Positions 37,439 through 44,843 of a DNA stretch of 64,000 bases are shown here, one piece after another; the stretch's first letter is position 1; every line of letters begins with the position of its first letter. The DNA is from Kluyvera genomosp. 1 (GTDB lineage: Bacteria > Pseudomonadota > Gammaproteobacteria > Enterobacterales > Enterobacteriaceae): contig NZ_LGHZ01000021.1 in assembly GCF_001266615.1 (NCBI RefSeq), positions 62,001 through 126,000 of the forward strand, given 5' to 3'. A program made the translations under genes and the position numbers. The notes under the pieces were generated by a model. It was not told the DNA's origin and made no database searches. It saw only the letters and a program-made list of their open reading frames with translations.

Positions 37439-37479
37439 TTGATAAATTGCCTGCATGAGTATACTGTACGTATATACAG
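37439..37479 (+). promoter_or_regulatory. LexA-controlled promoter in the prophage
   Basis: TTGATA (37439), 17-bp spacer, TACTGT (37462). The LexA box CTGTACGTATATACAG (37464-37479; CTG-N10-CAG) overlaps the -10. It lies 70 bp before the GTG of the next gene. Confidence 0.8.
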
Positions 37480-37549
37480 TATTTGCGTGTTGGGGCTTTG
37501 ATTCGTTTTATTATTTAGCGCTTAGACATGCCGTAGCTAGGGGGTTGTA

Positions 37550-37807
37550 GTGGATCTAAAACAGAACATGCCAGATCAGGGCTATGTCGTAATTCGATGT
37601 GATGATGGCGTTATTGTCGCCAGGCTTCCATCATTTCCTGTCAGCGAGCGCGCGCTGATGTACCGCCGCGGGGATGTGATTTCCTTCATGCCTTTGCAGC
37701 CAGACGAGATTGTTGGTACACCTTCGTTATTCGCACAAATGCTTGAAATGGCTAAGTCCCGACCTGGTTACCTGATTCCCTCCGGTTCTGTTAAACTCCC
37801 TTCATAG
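37550..37807 (+). CDS. 85-aa SOS-controlled protein, antirepressor candidate
   Basis: MDLKQNMPDQGYVVIRCDDG begins an 85-residue soluble protein with no motif I recognise. It starts at GTG with AGGGGG upstream and is the first gene after a consensus LexA box. In Gifsy-type lambdoid prophages, whose CI also lacks a peptidase, LexA-repressed small antirepressors drive induction. By that analogy this gene or the next small one is the best inducer candidate (inference). Confidence 0.65.
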   Translation: MDLKQNMPDQGYVVIRCDDGVIVARLPSFPVSERALMYRRGDVISFMPLQPDEIVGTPSLFAQMLEMAKSRPGYLIPSGSVKLPS

Positions 37808-37845
37808 GCCTGAACAACCTATACCTGCTGCGCCACGGAGACACC

Positions 37846-37938
37846 ATGGCGCAAAACACACAAATCCCGATTTTTTCCCTGATGTGCAGCCACGTCAGCG
37901 GTTCTCTTTTGTCTTTTTTCTGCCGGGGTACGGTATGA
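37846..37938 (+). CDS. 30-aa small ORF overlapping the next start
   Basis: MAQNTQIPIFSLMCSHVSGS continues to 30 residues with a hydrophobic Cys-containing C-terminus. It has GGAG about 6 nt before the ATG, and its TGA overlaps the next ATG (ATGA). It may be a short leader or membrane peptide. Support is RBS and overlap geometry only. Confidence 0.45.
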   Translation: MAQNTQIPIFSLMCSHVSGSLLSFFCRGTV

Positions 37939-38135
37939 AAAGAGACTGGTTCTATCAGGACAACCTGACCGAAGAGCAGGCCGAAGAGCTAGTGGCCCGT
38001 TATCGTGCGAATAACATCACCGTAGAAAAAAGCCTCGATGTTGATCCCCGCTTTTGGGTTGTATCAGCATTCCTGCCTGTATCTGACCGCCACCAGCGGA
38101 CGCAGCGCTCTATGTGCTCTCGGGGGTGGAAATGA
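37935..38135 (+). CDS. 66-aa phage protein upstream of rusA
   Basis: MKRDWFYQDNLTEEQAEELV begins a small mixed alpha/beta protein (then ARYRANNITVEKSLDVDPRF, WVVSAFLPVS). The start at 37935 was chosen over the longer frame because it matches the ATGA overlap. The stop overlaps the rusA ATG in the same way. It belongs to the rusA transcript. Function unknown. Confidence 0.65.
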   Translation: MKRDWFYQDNLTEEQAEELVARYRANNITVEKSLDVDPRFWVVSAFLPVSDRHQRTQRSMCSRGWK

Positions 38136-38509
38136 ACGAGAAGGTTTACAACATCACCCCACTGGGAAAACCCCGAATGACCCGCGCCGATAAATGGAAA
38201 AAACGCCCGGAGGTTCTCCGGTACCGTGCTTTCTGTGACGAGGTGAGGCTGAACAAGGTCACGCTCCCGGAAAGCGGGTATCACGTTATCTTTGTGCTGC
38301 CGATGCCACCGAGCTGGAGTAAGAAGAAGCGAGCCTTAATGGACGGGAAACCCCACCAGCAAAAGCCTGATAAAGACAATTTAGAAAAGGCGCTGCTGGA
38401 TGCCCTTTTTGGCGAGGATAGCCATATCTGGGATGGGCGCGTGACCAAAATCTGGGGCGAAACCGGAAAGATGATCATCCGGGAGGGGGAAACGTGCGAG
38501 CTCTCCTGA
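38132..38509 (+). CDS. rusA: RusA-type Holliday-junction resolvase
   Basis: 125 residues. The RusA catalytic core is KPDKDNLEKALLDALFGEDS followed by HIWDGRVTKIWGETGK, with the conserved Asp triad (two in DKDN, one in IWDG-type positions) and the basic pocket SWSKKKRALMDGKPH. It resolves four-way junctions in replicated or recombining phage DNA. ATGA overlaps at the start, and the next gene's GTG lies 16 nt before its stop. Confidence 0.9.
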   Translation: MNEKVYNITPLGKPRMTRADKWKKRPEVLRYRAFCDEVRLNKVTLPESGYHVIFVLPMPPSWSKKKRALMDGKPHQQKPDKDNLEKALLDALFGEDSHIWDGRVTKIWGETGKMIIREGETCELS

Positions 38510-39543
38510 TGCCAGAGATTGCCCGTCATATGGGTATTGTTCTGCTGAAGCCAGGCAAGGAGCTGATGGGCTTATTCAGCGGCGGACGTATTCTGATTGA
38601 GCGGCAACCGGACTTCATGAAAGATTTGCCGTCGGGCAGAATAGCGGACGCCCGGCAGCTGCTGGCGGAAGATCCGACACTAACGCCATTCTTTCTGGAT
38701 GCGCGTGTTGTTCGGGCTGCTGGTGGCGTTACGGCGCTGGAGGACTGGCTGGGCCGTAATGTTTCAAAATGCCAGTGGCCGCACAGCAACTACCATCACC
38801 GTGAGCTGGTGATGTTCAGGCATGAGCCGGGTTCAATTGTCGCGTGCTGGCATTGTGACAACGAGATACGCAACCAGAGCGACAACGTTCTGGATGATCT
38901 GATCGCCCGAAACCTCGCTGATTGGGTGATTGAATGTGTTCGTATCAAAACCGGCTGCGCTGCGGACAGAATGCTTTCGCTGGCTGAGTTGTGCTGGTGG
39001 GCCGTATCAGAGGGGATAGGGGATGCCATAACCGAAAATATGGCGAGCCGTTCCCTTGGTCTGAAAGATGATCCTTTCCAGTCGGTCTACAAAGAAAGCG
39101 AGATTGTTCCGTCATACCCGGCATCGGACATACTCGCCGAACGGATTAGCCTTGTTCCTGCCCGTCAGGCAGCTGCTGAACCACAACCGGAACCAAAAGC
39201 AGTAAAACCCGTTGTTCAGGTTCAGGTAGACCCAGAAGCCCCCGCCACATTATTCGCCCGGCCTAAGCGTATTCGCTGGATATCCCCGCGCTTTATTGAA
39301 TGGGTTAAAACCCAGCCGTGCGCGTGCTGTGGACAGCCGGCAGATGATGCCCACCATCTTATCGGATGGGGACAGGGCGGGATGGCAACCAAAGCCCACG
39401 ACATTTTCACCATACCGCTATGCCGGGTTCATCACCGCCGGTTACATGACAATCCCACCGCATTCGAGCGCGAGTATGCGCCGCAGCCAGTATTAATCAT
39501 TCAATTGCTGGACCGGGCCTATGCGCTCGGCGTTCTGGCGTAA
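38494..39543 (+). CDS. DUF968-family phage protein with HNH-like C-terminus
   Basis: 349 residues, starting at GTG 38494 with GGGAGGGGG at 5 nt. The C-terminal third (IEWVKTQPCACCGQPADDAH, HLIGWGQGGMATKAHDIFTI, PLCRVHHRRLHDNPTAFE) is a Cys/His zinc-bound HNH-like fold related to the RecA-dependent nuclease Ref. I assign the whole to DUF968 from memory. The middle has a Pro/Gln/Glu-rich linker. It lies between rusA and the Q-like gene, so probably DNA-processing. Confidence 0.8.
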   Translation: MRALLMPEIARHMGIVLLKPGKELMGLFSGGRILIERQPDFMKDLPSGRIADARQLLAEDPTLTPFFLDARVVRAAGGVTALEDWLGRNVSKCQWPHSNYHHRELVMFRHEPGSIVACWHCDNEIRNQSDNVLDDLIARNLADWVIECVRIKTGCAADRMLSLAELCWWAVSEGIGDAITENMASRSLGLKDDPFQSVYKESEIVPSYPASDILAERISLVPARQAAAEPQPEPKAVKPVVQVQVDPEAPATLFARPKRIRWISPRFIEWVKTQPCACCGQPADDAHHLIGWGQGGMATKAHDIFTIPLCRVHHRRLHDNPTAFEREYAPQPVLIIQLLDRAYALGVLA

Positions 39544-39555
39544 AGGAGAATCATC

Positions 39556-40155
39556 ATGACACCACGTCAACGCCGTCTGCACCAACAAGGGCTCGTCACT
39601 GTCGCCACCGCGCCCCGCAAAAGCTGGTTAGGCCGTTTTACCCCGCTCACCAATATTCAGGGGGGGTGGATTAAATCACTTCTATCAACCTGGGGAGAGG
39701 GCGTTAGAGGAGGAGCTGCCCCACGTATGCCGCGTGAACATTCCTGCTGGAACGTAATCAGAAGAGGGCGATGGTCAGATAAAGCTCTGGAACGATTCAC
39801 CGTTGCGCTTGAGCAGGCTAGAAACGAGGGATTCAAAGGGGAGCAGGCCTTAAAGAGAGCACACTGTATCATCTGGCCGCAAACCCCAAGCAGCGTCATT
39901 GATGAGGCGATAACCAATGACGACGTGGATTTTATTGAAGAGTCTGTACTGTCGGCTTTTGATATCAGCGATCCCGTCTACATTGTCGGCCTGCAGTATT
40001 ACACCACGCGAAGAAAAATTGCTGATATCAGTAGAGAGCTGCAGGCGATTGCCCCATGGCTGACTGATGGAGAGGCGCGGAAGCGCGTTCGCTGGTGCCT
40101 TGAGATTTTCCGGGCAAAGGTATTCCTCTCATCCCGTAAGCTGATGGAAGAGTGA
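39556..40155 (+). CDS. DUF1133-like late antiterminator (Q position)
   Basis: 199 residues, basic, no membrane segment. QGGWIKSLLSTWGEGVRGGA followed by a basic WNVIRRGRW segment, and the C-terminal RKIADISRELQAIAPWLTDG with a helix-turn-helix look, resemble DUF1133/Q-type proteins. It is the last gene before a long untranslated stretch with two terminators and then the lysis genes, exactly the Q position. Function inferred from position and pattern. Confidence 0.65.
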   Translation: MTPRQRRLHQQGLVTVATAPRKSWLGRFTPLTNIQGGWIKSLLSTWGEGVRGGAAPRMPREHSCWNVIRRGRWSDKALERFTVALEQARNEGFKGEQALKRAHCIIWPQTPSSVIDEAITNDDVDFIEESVLSAFDISDPVYIVGLQYYTTRRKIADISRELQAIAPWLTDGEARKRVRWCLEIFRAKVFLSSRKLMEE

Positions 40156-40286
40156 TTAATTTTAGCTATTTGTGCTCTTTTTTTATTTTGTTATTGAAAG
40201 CTGGCCAGAAAATCAGATAATCCATTCATGCTTGGCAGAGCTGCGCCACGATGGCAGCGACGTTAAGCGACAATTTGAATATAGCG

Positions 40287-40314
40287 AAAGCCCCGCCAGT
40301 CGGGGCTTTTGTTT
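40287..40314 (+). terminator. Terminator in the late leader (tR'-like)
   Basis: AAAGCCCCG-CCAGT-CGGGGCTTT followed by TGTTTT. It would stop late transcripts unless the antiterminator acts. 40156-40549 holds no gene, only this, the large hairpin and a second terminator. Confidence 0.85.
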
Positions 40315-40316
40315 TG

Positions 40317-40376
40317 CGGCGATACGACAGGGGTATTCGCGGGATGCATTGCATCAGTACCCCTGTCACATCGCCG
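40317..40376 (+). ncRNA. 60-nt three-tier hairpin in the late leader
   Basis: CGGCGAT/ATCGCCG (7 bp), symmetric AC/AC loop, GACAGGGGTA/TACCCCTGTC (10 bp), an asymmetric loop, then GATGC-ATT-GCATC. There is no U tract directly after it, so it is not a simple terminator. It could be a processed small RNA or an antitermination element. Confidence 0.5.
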
Positions 40377-40412
40377 TTTCTCGCACTATCCAACAACATT
40401 TTCACTTCATAT

Positions 40413-40440
40413 AAAGGCTGCCATCTGGTGGCCTTTTTAA
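40413..40440 (+). terminator. Second terminator in the late leader
   Basis: AAAGGC / GCCTTT stem with a 12-nt loop, then TTAATTTT, about 110 nt before the holin. Confidence 0.7.
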
Positions 40441-40549
40441 TTTTCAGGCTCCGGGAATCACTCCCTACTTACCCTTTGACACAAGAGCCCGCGAGCCTGA
40501 TCCCTTTCCACCACACACAGCACCATCCGAATTGTCCGGAGGTGAGGCT

Positions 40550-40816
40550 ATGACCCGAATGAGCACAATTTACAGCAGACTTTCATATGGGACGGGAACC
40601 GCGTTGACTGGCTGCGGTGTCTCTGCAAAGGCCCATGCCGAAATAACTAAAGAGGTATCGTGGATGCTGGCCGAGAAAGTGGCAGGACTCGGTTTAAGTG
40701 ACTGGGCAATTATTGTCGGTATCGCATGCACCGTTATCACCTGCGGCGTGAACTGGTATTACCGTCGTAAAGAGCGGGAGGATCGGTTAAATGCCCGTCA
40801 ACAAAACGAAGCTTAG
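40550..40816 (+). CDS. Phage holin
   Basis: 88 residues with a polar N-terminus, one clear hydrophobic helix (WAIIVGIACTVITCGVNWYY), a weaker preceding one, and a charged C-terminus (RRKEREDRLNARQQNEA). This is holin architecture. It is the first gene of the lysis cassette and overlaps the endolysin start by 26 nt. GGAGGTGAGG precedes the ATG at 40550; a second in-frame ATG is at 40559. Holin class and any dual-start antiholin function are not certain. Confidence 0.82.
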   Translation: MTRMSTIYSRLSYGTGTALTGCGVSAKAHAEITKEVSWMLAEKVAGLGLSDWAIIVGIACTVITCGVNWYYRRKEREDRLNARQQNEA

Positions 40817-41330
40817 CGCGGCGATGCTGGCGCTGCTTGCATCAGGTGCAACGGCGCCTTTTTTATTTGACCAGTTTATCAGTGAGAAAGAAGGCAATGC
40901 GCTGGTGGCCGTTGTCGATCCCGGTGGCATCTGGTCGCTATGTCATGGCGTCACCATAATCGATGGCAAGCCCGTTGTGAAAGGTCAAACCGCAACCGAG
41001 GCCCAATGCAAAAAAGTTAACGCCATTGAGCGTGACAAGGCGCTCGCGTGGGTTGACCGCAATATCAAAGTGCCACTGACCGAGCCACAGAAGGTCGGCA
41101 TTGCGTCGTTCTGCCCCTATAACATCGGGCCGGGCAAATGCTACCCGTCAACGTTCTATAAGCGCATGAATGCCGGTGATACGAAAGGTGCCTGTGAAGC
41201 TATCCGCTGGTGGATTAAAGACGGTGGCCGCGATTGCCGCCTGACCAAAGGTCAGAAGAATGGCTGCTATGGTCAGGTGGAACGGCGGGACCAGGAAAGC
41301 GCGCTGACGTGCTGGGGGATAGACCAGTGA
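40791..41330 (+). CDS. SAR-type endolysin (GH24 lysozyme)
   Basis: 179 residues of the R21/P22-type lysozyme family. An uncleaved signal-anchor-release segment (AAMLALLASGATAPFLF) precedes the catalytic Glu in ISEKEGN, and VVDPGGIWSLCHGVT carries the Asp and Thr of the E-8aa-D-5aa-T triad. The many Ala and Gly in the first helix fit the SAR export mode. The stop overlaps the next GTG (GTGA). Confidence 0.92.
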   Translation: MPVNKTKLSAAMLALLASGATAPFLFDQFISEKEGNALVAVVDPGGIWSLCHGVTIIDGKPVVKGQTATEAQCKKVNAIERDKALAWVDRNIKVPLTEPQKVGIASFCPYNIGPGKCYPSTFYKRMNAGDTKGACEAIRWWIKDGGRDCRLTKGQKNGCYGQVERRDQESALTCWGIDQ

Positions 41331-41428
41331 AACCAAGTAACATTTGTTTCATTGCGGCTGGTGTGCTGGCTGTTACGGGATTGCCTGGCTGGGGATGGTT
41401 CTTATTTGTGGGAGTAATCCTGCTATGA
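41327..41428 (+). CDS. 33-aa single-span membrane protein between endolysin and Rz
   Basis: [20 protein letters not shown] begins a frame made almost wholly of one transmembrane helix with a Gly/Trp-rich middle. It starts at GTG overlapping the endolysin stop (GTGA) and ends ATGA onto Rz, so it is tightly coupled on both sides. Its role in lysis timing (antiholin- or pinholin-like) is a guess. Confidence 0.65.
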   Translation: MKPSNICFIAAGVLAVTGLPGWGWFLFVGVILL

Positions 41429-41955
41429 GCATTCGTTCTCAGCTTATTGTCGCTGCGTTGCTGGTGGCTTGTGCGTTTCTCGCTGGCAGTGAGTGGATGA
41501 ACCGCAGCTGGAAAATAAAGTGGGCTGACCGGGATAGCACGGAATCCTCACAGGAAGCGAACGCGCAGACCGCTGCTCGCATGATTGAACAAGGGCGAAC
41601 AATTGCCCGGGATGAGGCCGTTAAAGATGCTCAAGCTAAAGCAGCGAGCGCTGCCGTTACTTCTGCTGGCCTGGCTACCACTGTTAGCCAGCTGCAACAG
41701 CAAGCCAGAAAGCTCGCTACCCACCTGGACGCCGCAAAGCACACCGCAGATCTCGCCGCTGCCGTCAGAAGCAAAACAGCCGGAGCCGACGCCGCAATGC
41801 TCGCCGACATGCTCGGAAGTCTTGCAGAAGAAGCTCGATATTATGCTGGACGAGCTGACGAAAGCTACCGGGCAGGGATGACGTGTGAGCGTATCTATGA
41901 CTCAGTGAGAGAGTCAAACAATAACCCAACAGCCTCGCATCAGCGGGGCTTTTAA
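41425..41955 (+). CDS. Inner-membrane spanin Rz (DUF2514-like)
   Basis: 176 residues. One N-terminal transmembrane helix ([20 protein letters not shown]) is followed by a long Ala/Gln-rich periplasmic coiled coil and a conserved C-terminus ([17 protein letters not shown]). This is the i-spanin plan, of the DUF2514 type. The start at 41425 overlaps the 33-aa gene. A lipoprotein frame (Rz1) lies wholly inside it at +2 phase. Confidence 0.85.
   Translation: MSIRSQLIVAALLVACAFLAGSEWMNRSWKIKWADRDSTESSQEANAQTAARMIEQGRTIARDEAVKDAQAKAASAAVTSAGLATTVSQLQQQARKLATHLDAAKHTADLAAAVRSKTAGADAAMLADMLGSLAEEARYYAGRADESYRAGMTCERIYDSVRESNNNPTASHQRGF
41627..41881 (+). CDS. Outer-membrane lipoprotein spanin Rz1, embedded in Rz
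   Basis: [20 protein letters not shown] is a lipoprotein signal with lipobox LLASC (Cys about residue 22). A Pro/Ser-rich mature part follows ([20 protein letters not shown]), as in o-spanins, for 84 residues in all. Fully nested in Rz in another frame, which is the lambda Rz/Rz1 arrangement. The ATG at 41612 is an alternative start. Confidence 0.85.
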   Translation: MLKLKQRALPLLLLAWLPLLASCNSKPESSLPTWTPQSTPQISPLPSEAKQPEPTPQCSPTCSEVLQKKLDIMLDELTKATGQG

Positions 41956-41957
41956 TT
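41931..41957 (+). terminator. Hairpin at the end of Rz
   Basis: AGCCTCGC-ATCA-GCGGGGCT (one G-T pair) followed by TTTTAATT, overlapping the Rz stop. It may trim or pause the late transcript. Confidence 0.65.
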
Positions 41958-41973
41958 ACTTAGAGAGCGAATA

Positions 41974-42237
41974 ATGAAAGCAGCGAAAGATTTTAAATTC
42001 TGTCTGGGGCAGTTGGTTAACCTGCGTATCAGTGATGAGCATGGCGAGGTACAGGCCCGCTCCCAGCATGTAACTGGTGAGAACCAATACTTTATTTACT
42101 ACCAGGCTGCAGATAAGTGCGCGACAGAGCGTTGGTATTCCGAATCCCAACTGGTAGCGGTTGAGGACGATCGCTCACCGGGTATGCCGGTCTTTGGTTG
42201 CGTTGAGTTGCCCGAGGGCGCTGTAGTCGAAGAGTAA
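41974..42237 (+). CDS. 87-aa conserved-looking phage protein
   Basis: MKAAKDFKFCLGQLVNLRIS, then a beta-rich SH3/Tudor-like pattern (GEVQARSQHVTGENQYFIYY, ATERWYSESQLVAVE). An AGAGAG motif precedes the ATG. Small barrel proteins of this kind are common after lysis cassettes. Function unknown. Confidence 0.65.
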   Translation: MKAAKDFKFCLGQLVNLRISDEHGEVQARSQHVTGENQYFIYYQAADKCATERWYSESQLVAVEDDRSPGMPVFGCVELPEGAVVEE

Positions 42238-42241
42238 CGCA

Positions 42242-42274
42242 TTACAGCAGGCATTCGCTGAGTGCCTGCTGTAA
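42242..42274. terminator. Perfect 12-bp hairpin between convergent genes
   Basis: TTACAGCAGGCA / TGCCTGCTGTAA with a 9-nt loop. No good T tract on either side, so a terminator role is likely from position but not certain. Confidence 0.55.
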
Positions 42275-42283
42275 AATGGATGG

Positions 42284-42829
42284 TTAGAGTAATTTTATAA
42301 ATTTATCGCTGTCGTTAACTTGCTTGGCAATCCTGAGAATTACCGCAGCAATAGAAGCAATGAACTTTTCACGATTTGAAATACCTTCGTCATTGAGATG
42401 TATTCCTTTATCACCAACCAGAATGCCAAATTTGGGGTTTTCAATAAGCTCTCTTTGATCACCTTTGCTTATGTGGGTGATTAATTTATTTATTTCTTCA
42501 TCGGTAATTTCCGAGTTATCAATTTGATGAGAGCGTGCATTCCTGATTTTGTTTATGACTTTAAGCTCTTGGTAAGAAAACTCATTCAAACCAAAATTTG
42601 TAGCGAGTTTGAGTTTTGCCGCGTATGACATAGTGAGGTTTTCGCCGAAACCATCAAAAAAATTAACGTTGTTTGATGCCGCACAGCACCATGCTTCAAT
42701 AATTTTCTCGGTTACCAGGTGAAGGCGCAAGACTACACCTATGTCGTCTTCACTTTGCATTATCGAAGATAGTCTTTCCCATGTTTGTTCATTAAGCAGA
42801 ACCATTTCATTGAAAATTTTCTTATTCAT
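42284..42829 (-). CDS. Antisense moron with a HEPN/MltR-like look
   Basis: 181 residues, low GC, encoded against the late genes. It is all-helical by pattern. LRLHLVTEKIIEAWCCAASN and FSYQELKVINKIRNARSHQI resemble the MltR/DUF4145-type HEPN-like families. RNARSH fits the RX4H motif of HEPN ribonucleases. It has its own leader and is probably expressed in the lysogen. A superinfection-exclusion or abortive-infection role is inference only. Confidence 0.6.
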   Translation of the reverse strand: MNKKIFNEMVLLNEQTWERLSSIMQSEDDIGVVLRLHLVTEKIIEAWCCAASNNVNFFDGFGENLTMSYAAKLKLATNFGLNEFSYQELKVINKIRNARSHQIDNSEITDEEINKLITHISKGDQRELIENPKFGILVGDKGIHLNDEGISNREKFIASIAAVILRIAKQVNDSDKFIKLL

Positions 42830-42905
42830 AAATCATTCCTTTGTTGGATGCGCCAGTGCTCGTGGGCAGACGAGCACTCTACACCAGTATACAGAGAGGT
42901 AACGC

Positions 42906-43241
42906 ATGGGCGGAACAATCGAGATCAGTGAAGTTGGGATGACAGTCAATATGGCTGGTGGCGGGAAAATAGTTATCGGAGATTGGGGCGATAACATAGT
43001 GCCCAGAGCTGAACCACTCCCACCTCTTACCCCAGAAGAGGAGCTTTACGGCCGCGATCTTTGCCTCTTACCTGCTGGTTGGGAAGATCTAATCGGTGAC
43101 GGGAACTGGCAACATCATCTTAGCGAATCTTTGCGTCACCTATGGTCATCGTTCAACAGGGTGCAGAAGATGGCTATCGCTTATTCCATCAGTGAACTGT
43201 CAGATGAACTGACGAACATCGCATACGAACACTCCTGGTAG
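42906..43241 (+). CDS. Uncharacterised 111-aa phage protein
   Basis: MGGTIEISEVGMTVNMAGGG is Gly-rich and beta-like, and the C-terminus is helical (HHLSESLRHLWSSFNRVQKM, SISELSDELTNIAYE). An AGAGAGG Shine-Dalgarno precedes the ATG. No motif recognised. It lies between the antisense moron and the tail-like gene. Confidence 0.6.
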   Translation: MGGTIEISEVGMTVNMAGGGKIVIGDWGDNIVPRAEPLPPLTPEEELYGRDLCLLPAGWEDLIGDGNWQHHLSESLRHLWSSFNRVQKMAIAYSISELSDELTNIAYEHSW

Positions 43242-43362
43242 TACCACCGAAGCGCTTCGCACGCGCACATCAAAGAGAGTCTTTCAGTAGTGAGCCTGGG
43301 CAATCCGTTTGCTCTCGGGCGATATTGCCGTGCGACAGGCTCACACCTAAAAGGATAATCCA

Positions 43363-44178
43363 ATGCAATTTCCGCAAGTATTAACGACACCGAAACCTTG
43401 GGGCATTCATGTTAAATGGCAATGGCCAGAGGGTAGTGAACAGTATTCCCATCTTGAAATTCAGTATCTCTATTCGGGTGGAGACCTAAAGAAACAAATT
43501 CTCGGATGGCCTTGTGAAAGTGTGACTATCGGCGGCCTAAAGGCAGGAGAACATCTGCAAATTCGTTTGCGACCCATTGATAAAAATGGCGCAGGCCGCG
43601 AATGGACTCAGGGCGACTGGATAGAAGGCGTTGCATCAAGTGATGTAGGAGATTACCTCGCCGCAATGCCCGTTGGCAGCGACACGCGCTTAATGACTAC
43701 CTTTAGTGCACCAAAATTTAAAATTGAAAACGGTGAAGTCTTCATCAATAGCGCTTTTATTTTTGGAGATTCTAAGGCGAAAGACGCTCTGAAGTCGAAG
43801 ACTAGCAGTGACAGCATTGTTGTTAGCCAGATTCTTGACGATGCATGGAAAAGTGGTCTCCCATGTGTTGGGGAGGCAGTTAACGATCTGGCTCAGGCTA
43901 TAGCAAATGCCCGGGCATGTTCTCAAAGCTACAGGCAACATACTGTCGGCGGGGAAACGAGCGCATCAACATATAGCGTGTCTATGCACATTAATCTCAA
44001 CGATGCTCAGTCCGTATCAGGTGTCGATAGCAACATCGAAGCCATTATGCAAAACGCGCTGGCGAATGAAATGGCAGCGTCAAAGCTACGAAAAATTATA
44101 GATAAAAGCATTGAAGAGAGTATCAGGCTCAGTTGCAGGCCCGGGGGAGTCATCTGGCAAACCACCAAGCGCGGGTGA
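43363..44178 (+). CDS. Tail-fibre J-like protein (FN3 plus DUF1983-like)
   Basis: 271 residues. An N-terminal fibronectin-III-like domain (PKPWGIHVKWQWPEGSEQYS, HLQIRLRPIDKNGAGREW) is followed by EVFINSAFIFGDSKAKDAL, like the DUF1983 part of lambda host-specificity protein J, and a helical tail. An AAGGA Shine-Dalgarno is present. It lies beside cos, not in the tail cluster, so it may be a displaced J fragment or a separate small tail protein. Role inferred. Confidence 0.6.
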   Translation: MQFPQVLTTPKPWGIHVKWQWPEGSEQYSHLEIQYLYSGGDLKKQILGWPCESVTIGGLKAGEHLQIRLRPIDKNGAGREWTQGDWIEGVASSDVGDYLAAMPVGSDTRLMTTFSAPKFKIENGEVFINSAFIFGDSKAKDALKSKTSSDSIVVSQILDDAWKSGLPCVGEAVNDLAQAIANARACSQSYRQHTVGGETSASTYSVSMHINLNDAQSVSGVDSNIEAIMQNALANEMAASKLRKIIDKSIEESIRLSCRPGGVIWQTTKRG

Positions 44179-44194
44179 TAACCATTCGCATTTG

Positions 44195-44285
44195 ATGGGT
44201 CCTCCCGGCGGGGTGGTCTACCACGGGGCGGCTGGCTCGCGGGAAACGGCTAGTTTTTCGGATCTAAGGTCATCATCATCATGTG
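44195..44285 (+). other. cos: Prophage cos site
   Basis: A lambda-like cosN, GGGCGGCTGGCTCGCGGG (44226-44243), matches lambda's 18-bp nicking core apart from the inner bases. It lies in CCACG..GAAACGGCT context directly upstream of terS, as in lambda. A nearly identical block recurs at 57375-57466. Confidence 0.85.
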
Positions 44286-44354
44286 CGCATGTTATTGATC
44301 TCGTTAGAGGTGATTTTGCGTAGATGTCGAATCGTTTAAAAAGTGTTCACCATC

Positions 44355-44843
44355 ATGGACCAGGAAATTGCCGCTTTAAAACTGAACATAAACCAGCTGG
44401 CGGGGATTACCGGTGTACACCGTCAGACGGTTGCCACCAGGCTTAAAAATATCGAACCAGCGCCGGGCAGCAACAGCAAACTTAAACTTTATCTGGTCAC
44501 CGATATTCTGGCCGAGCTGATGATCCCCACCGTGTCAGCCAACATTGATGACATGCCACCATCGGACAGGCTTTCGCACTGGAAAGCGGAAAACGAGCGA
44601 CTGAAGTTCGAACAGGACACCGGCCAGCTTATTCCGGCAGATGAGGTGGCGCGTGAATTCTCATTGATGGCGAAAGCCGTCGTCATGGTGCTTGAAACTC
44701 TCCCCGATGTACTTGAGCGTGACTGCGCATTAACGCCTGCAGCGGTTTCACGCGTGCAAAGCGTTATTGATGATCTACGCGACCAGATGGCGGAGAGAGT
44801 GCAGGACGCTGAAACAGAGGAGGAAGAGCCAGAGGAGGACTGA
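44355..44843 (+). CDS. Terminase small subunit (DUF1441/Nu1-like)
   Basis: 162 residues. The N-terminal winged HTH (LNINQLAGITGVHRQTVATR) recognises cos. The middle (LSHWKAENERLKFEQDTGQL) and a helical oligomerisation/TerL-binding part follow, with an acidic end (ETEEEEPEED). The start at 44355 was preferred over GTG 44343; neither has a strong Shine-Dalgarno. One base overlaps terL. A shortened paralogue is at 57557. Confidence 0.88.
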   Translation: MDQEIAALKLNINQLAGITGVHRQTVATRLKNIEPAPGSNSKLKLYLVTDILAELMIPTVSANIDDMPPSDRLSHWKAENERLKFEQDTGQLIPADEVAREFSLMAKAVVMVLETLPDVLERDCALTPAAVSRVQSVIDDLRDQMAERVQDAETEEEEPEED

